Origin: an uncultured Lactobacillus sp.
Lineage (GTDB): Bacteria; Bacillota; Bacilli; Lactobacillales; Lactobacillaceae
Direction: 5' to 3'
Length of the DNA: 64,000 nucleotides
NCBI GenBank assembly: GCA_948500755.1
Contig: CAOOYH010000006.1
Coordinates: 30,152-94,151, forward strand
Shown: one piece after another, positions 61,223-64,000 of the stretch
Layout of the letters: every line of letters starts with the position of its first letter
Numbering within the stretch: position 1 is the first letter of the stretch
Translations under genes and position numbers: made by a program
The notes under the pieces: model-generated
What the model was told of the DNA's origin: nothing
What the model saw: only the letters and a program-made list of their open reading frames with translations
Database searches by the model: none

Positions 61223-64000
61223 TTAGTTCTTCCTTTTGCGATCAATTGCCAAACTAATAATTCCTGATAAGGCAAGAGCGGCTAAACCCACAATTGCAGA
61301 TTCAGAAGTCTTCTTTTCGCCGGTTTGTGGCAAAATTCTGTCTGATTGTGGAACTACACTTCTGCGGTATTTAGGAGTCTTGTGAGCCGCAATTGTATCT
61401 TCAGCCAAGGCTGCATTAGTTGAAGTGGACTTCTTCTTAGCATTTACATTTTCAAACTTAGCCTTGTTAGTGTAGCTTTCGTGGGATGGAGCTACATCAT
61501 TATCAAAGTTAGTCTTCTTGGCTGGCTTAGATGGAGTTGCTGATTCATCTGGAGTTTCATCTGGAGTTGATGGAGTATCAGGTTCAGATGGAGTAGTTGG
61601 TGTTGAAGGTTCGCTTGGTGTTGATGGCTGTGTTGGATTAGTTGGCTCTGTTGGGGTAGTTGGTTCACTTGGTGTTGAAGGATTAGTTGGCTCTGTTGGA
61701 GTTTCAACTTCCTTGTAAACATAAGTAATTACAACATCCCTACCATTGATAGTTCCAGTTGGCTTATCATCTTCTACACGAATGTAAGTGTAAGTCTTGC
61801 CATCCTTAGTAATCGTTGTTGGATGATCACTTTCATTGTAGTCAGTGCCATTCTTATGATCTGAACTATGACGTGGATCTTGCAAAACATTACCATGTTC
61901 ATCTACAAAGTTTACAGTTACATTGTAAGTATTTTCTGATGGTGGAGTTACTGGGGTTTCCTTCAACTTGTAAACGTAAGTAACGTCAACATCCTTACCT
62001 TGGATAGTACCAGCTGGAACATCGCCTTCCTTTACGCGAGTAAATTCGTAAGTCTTGCCATCATGTTCAATAGTAGAATCTTTCTTACTGTTTTCATCAT
62101 AAGATTCACCGTTCTTGAAGTCAGCAGGATCCTTAACCGGATCTTTAATGACATTGCCGTCTTCATCAACATAGTGAACTGTTACATGGTGAATTTCGAG
62201 CTTAGGCAAATCATGATGCAAGTCTGGACCACTTTCACCTTTGTTCTTTTCGTAAACTAATTCAAGATCCTCAGGATTATCTGAAGTTGGCTTCAAAGTG
62301 ATTTCGTTAGCTACACCGCTAATCCAGTGCCAAGTACCAACCATATCATCAGAAGTTGCGTACTTGTCGCCCTTGTTCAAAGTAATGTACTTCTGAACTA
62401 CTTCATCCATAGTTTGAGTGTCATGGTTCCATTCAATATTACCAGCTTTAGTAGTTGCAACTTGCGTCGTCTTACCATTTGCATCCTTAACAGTTTCTGG
62501 AGTGGTGGTTTGACCAGTTACCATATCTACATAAATATGACCATCAAACTCAACCTTTTGAGGGATGCGATCTTTCAAAGGACTCTTGGCATCATTGTTT
62601 GCAACAAAGGTAATAGTGCGAGTAAATTCCTTATGTAAATCACTAGGATCAATAGCACGTTTTCCATCTGGATCTTTTGGCACGTCATGGGCTGGAGTGT
62701 TTGGTGTAATGTCCTTAACTGCGTGCTTCAAGTAAACGTATTGATCTTGAACACCTTTGGTTAAAGTTTGCTTACCAAGTAAATCACCCTTGGCATTATC
62801 AGATAAACCAACTAAAACATAGCCAGCTTTTTCGTAGTTTGCTGGGCTCCATAACTTGCTGGTTGCATCTGGAGTATCACCGACATAAATATCTTTGCCT
62901 TCACCAACGTTTTGTACTAAATGATTGGTAAGTTCCTTACCATCAGTTGGAACGTAAGCAGTTGTATCTTCAACACCATTAACATCAATGTAGTGAATGT
63001 TGTATTGAGCTTTTTGCTTGTAAACAAGGGTCTTGTCGTCTGGATTCTTAGAAGCTGGAGTTAAGTCAACTTCACCAGCTTCACCATCAACTAAGAACCA
63101 AGTTCCAATCATATCGTCAGAAGTTGCGTATTTGTCGCCCTTCTTCAATTCAATAGTTGGTTGATTAATAGCGCTAAACTCATCATTTTGCTTGTCCCAA
63201 GTAATAGTACCATCCTTAAGAGTAGCTACTTGAACATCCTTACCATTAACATCCTTAACAGTTTCTGGAGTAGTTGTTTTACCAGTTACAACGTCATAAG
63301 CAATCGTACCGTTGAATTCAGTCTTTTGATCGGTTTGACCCATTAAGGTTGCACCATCAGGTGTATTAGCCTTGTAGAAGATAGTCCGGTGGAATTCTTT
63401 ATGTAAATCACTTGGGTCTACAATTGGATTACCATCTGGATCTTTTGGCACTTCGCTGGCTGGAGTGTTTGGCGTAATAGTCTTAACTGCGTGTTTCAAG
63501 TAAACGTATTGATCTTGAACACCTTTAGTTAAAGTTTGCTTACCAAGCAAATCACCCTTGGCATTATCAGATAAACCAACTAAAATATAGCCAGCTTTTT
63601 CGTAATCTGCTGAACTCCATAACTTGCTGGTTGCATCTGGAGTATCGCCAACAAAGATACCTTTGCCTTCACCAACGTTAGGAACTAAATGATCGGTAAG
63701 TTCATGACCGTCAGTTGGAACATAAGTAGTCTTACCTTCAACACCATTAACGTCAATGTAGTGAATGTTATATTGGGCCTTTTGCTTGTAGATCAAGTAA
63801 CCATCAGCAATCTTGTTAGGAGTATCAGTCTTCCAAGTGTCGCTAGTTGGATCGCCGTAAGATACTTCGCCATTCTTGTCAGTTGAAACTAAGTACCAGG
63901 CACCCTCGTCAGTACCACGCTTTGCAGCTTCGGCAGCATCTAAGATAATAGTTTCTGGAGTTGTAATAGCAGCAAAGTTCTTATCATCTGTTGTCAAGCC
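61223..64000 (-). CDS. Mub-like LPQTG cell-wall adhesin, N-terminus cut by window edge
   Basis: The visible 925 codons are the C-terminal part of a large surface adhesin, open at the right edge. In order: the end of one Mub-like repeat, two full 256-residue repeats (see repeat entries), two MucBP-type modules (VHYVDEDGNVIKDP and VNFVDEHGNVLQDP), a Pro-Thr-Ser-Glu-rich wall-spanning region, LPQTG at 61319-61333, a hydrophobic helix and a RKRKN tail for sortase anchoring. It probably binds mucus or other host glycoproteins; the ligand is unknown. Confidence 0.95.
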   Translation of the reverse strand, partial: GLTTDDKNFAAITTPETIILDAAEAAKRGTDEGAWYLVSTDKNGEVSYGDPTSDTWKTDTPNKIADGYLIYKQKAQYNIHYIDVNGVEGKTTYVPTDGHELTDHLVPNVGEGKGIFVGDTPDATSKLWSSADYEKAGYILVGLSDNAKGDLLGKQTLTKGVQDQYVYLKHAVKTITPNTPASEVPKDPDGNPIVDPSDLHKEFHRTIFYKANTPDGATLMGQTDQKTEFNGTIAYDVVTGKTTTPETVKDVNGKDVQVATLKDGTITWDKQNDEFSAINQPTIELKKGDKYATSDDMIGTWFLVDGEAGEVDLTPASKNPDDKTLVYKQKAQYNIHYIDVNGVEDTTAYVPTDGKELTNHLVQNVGEGKDIYVGDTPDATSKLWSPANYEKAGYVLVGLSDNAKGDLLGKQTLTKGVQDQYVYLKHAVKDITPNTPAHDVPKDPDGKRAIDPSDLHKEFTRTITFVANNDAKSPLKDRIPQKVEFDGHIYVDMVTGQTTTPETVKDANGKTTQVATTKAGNIEWNHDTQTMDEVVQKYITLNKGDKYATSDDMVGTWHWISGVANEITLKPTSDNPEDLELVYEKNKGESGPDLHHDLPKLEIHHVTVHYVDEDGNVIKDPVKDPADFKNGESYDENSKKDSTIEHDGKTYEFTRVKEGDVPAGTIQGKDVDVTYVYKLKETPVTPPSENTYNVTVNFVDEHGNVLQDPRHSSDHKNGTDYNESDHPTTITKDGKTYTYIRVEDDKPTGTINGRDVVITYVYKEVETPTEPTNPSTPSEPTTPTEPTNPTQPSTPSEPSTPTTPSEPDTPSTPDETPDESATPSKPAKKTNFDNDVAPSHESYTNKAKFENVNAKKKSTSTNAALAEDTIAAHKTPKYRRSVVPQSDRILPQTGEKKTSESAIVGLAALALSGIISLAIDRKRKN
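62243..63010 (-). repeat. Mub-like repeat unit 2 (768 bp)
   Basis: 256-codon unit starting AQYNIHYIDVNGVE. Its first half is almost identical to unit 1; the second half has diverged more. Tandem in-frame duplication. Confidence 0.9.
63011..63778 (-). repeat. Mub-like repeat unit 1 (768 bp)
   Basis: 256-codon unit starting AQYNIHYIDVNGVE. The 74 codons before it (63779-64000) match the end of a further unit, so the array continues past the window. Confidence 0.9.

Noticed and set aside
61518-61718. Plus-strand Gly-Val-Ser-rich reading frame
   Set aside because: It is the complement of the Pro-Thr-Ser repeat of the LPQTG adhesin, a normal artefact of the repeat.
62243-63778. CRISPR array suggested by periodic similarity
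   Set aside because: The period is 768 bp, in frame, within a coding sequence. No short direct repeats with unique spacers occur in the window.

Overview
The window comes from an AT-rich low-GC Gram-positive bacterium, most probably a Lactobacillus of the acidophilus/gasseri/johnsonii group. This rests on the gene order, a secreted SLAP-domain protein, an LPQTG-anchored Mub-like adhesin, the mevalonate route to isoprenoids and T-box leaders on thrS and argS. The species cannot be fixed from sequence alone. Most of the window is conserved chromosome, and most genes are on the minus strand.

Layout. 1-645: OmpR-type response regulator cut by the window edge. 792-5743: seven-gene yqeG-yqeH-nadD-yqeK-rsfS-tmcAL-yceD operon (ribosome assembly, NAD, tRNA modification). 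5847-7176: infC-rpmI-rplT behind a strong promoter and an L20-type leader. 7224-9570: LytTR regulator, DUF3021 protein and ABC exporter, with paired LytTR-like repeats upstream. 9732-11939: thrS with a T-box leader. 11957-18801: polA-mutM-coaE-nrdR-dnaB-dnaI replication and repair operon. 18900-20137: a frameshifted TetR gene with a clear palindromic operator, divergent from an orphan gene. 20210-23507: murC and a SLAP surface protein. 23614-29317: trx-ytpR, ecsA-ecsB-trmB, hit and prsA. 29364-36459: class A PBP, yheA, yhaO, yhaN and yhaM. 36543-43306: RluA-type synthase, fba, argS with T-box, L,D-transpeptidase, nnrD and dacA. 43418-44204: tRNA-Leu, a PspC protein, a tiny secreted peptide and a hairpin-rich spacer. 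44320-47869: thiolase, HMG-CoA reductase and HMG-CoA synthase. 48010-53873: galU, yihY, map, flavodoxin, gtrA, an orphan gene, wecB and a small membrane protein. 53961-61028: tRNA-Arg, PTS IIC, DEAD-box helicase, a GH25-like protein, a Doc toxin with AbrB-like antitoxin, hpt, a CNNM/HlyC protein and a nitroreductase. 61223-64000: the C-terminal part of a large repetitive LPQTG adhesin.

The observations most worth checking are these. The threonyl-tRNA synthetase keeps its catalytic core but has lost all four residues of the N2 editing site. The toxin-antitoxin pair is bracketed by two almost identical copies of a terminator. The GH25-like protein lacks the catalytic DxE pair. The TetR regulator is broken by one base in a homopolymer while its operator is intact. 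There is a 46-residue secreted peptide gene beside a triple-hairpin intergenic region, and an unannotated-size 58-residue membrane protein upstream of wecB. I found no CRISPR array, insertion sequence or prophage.
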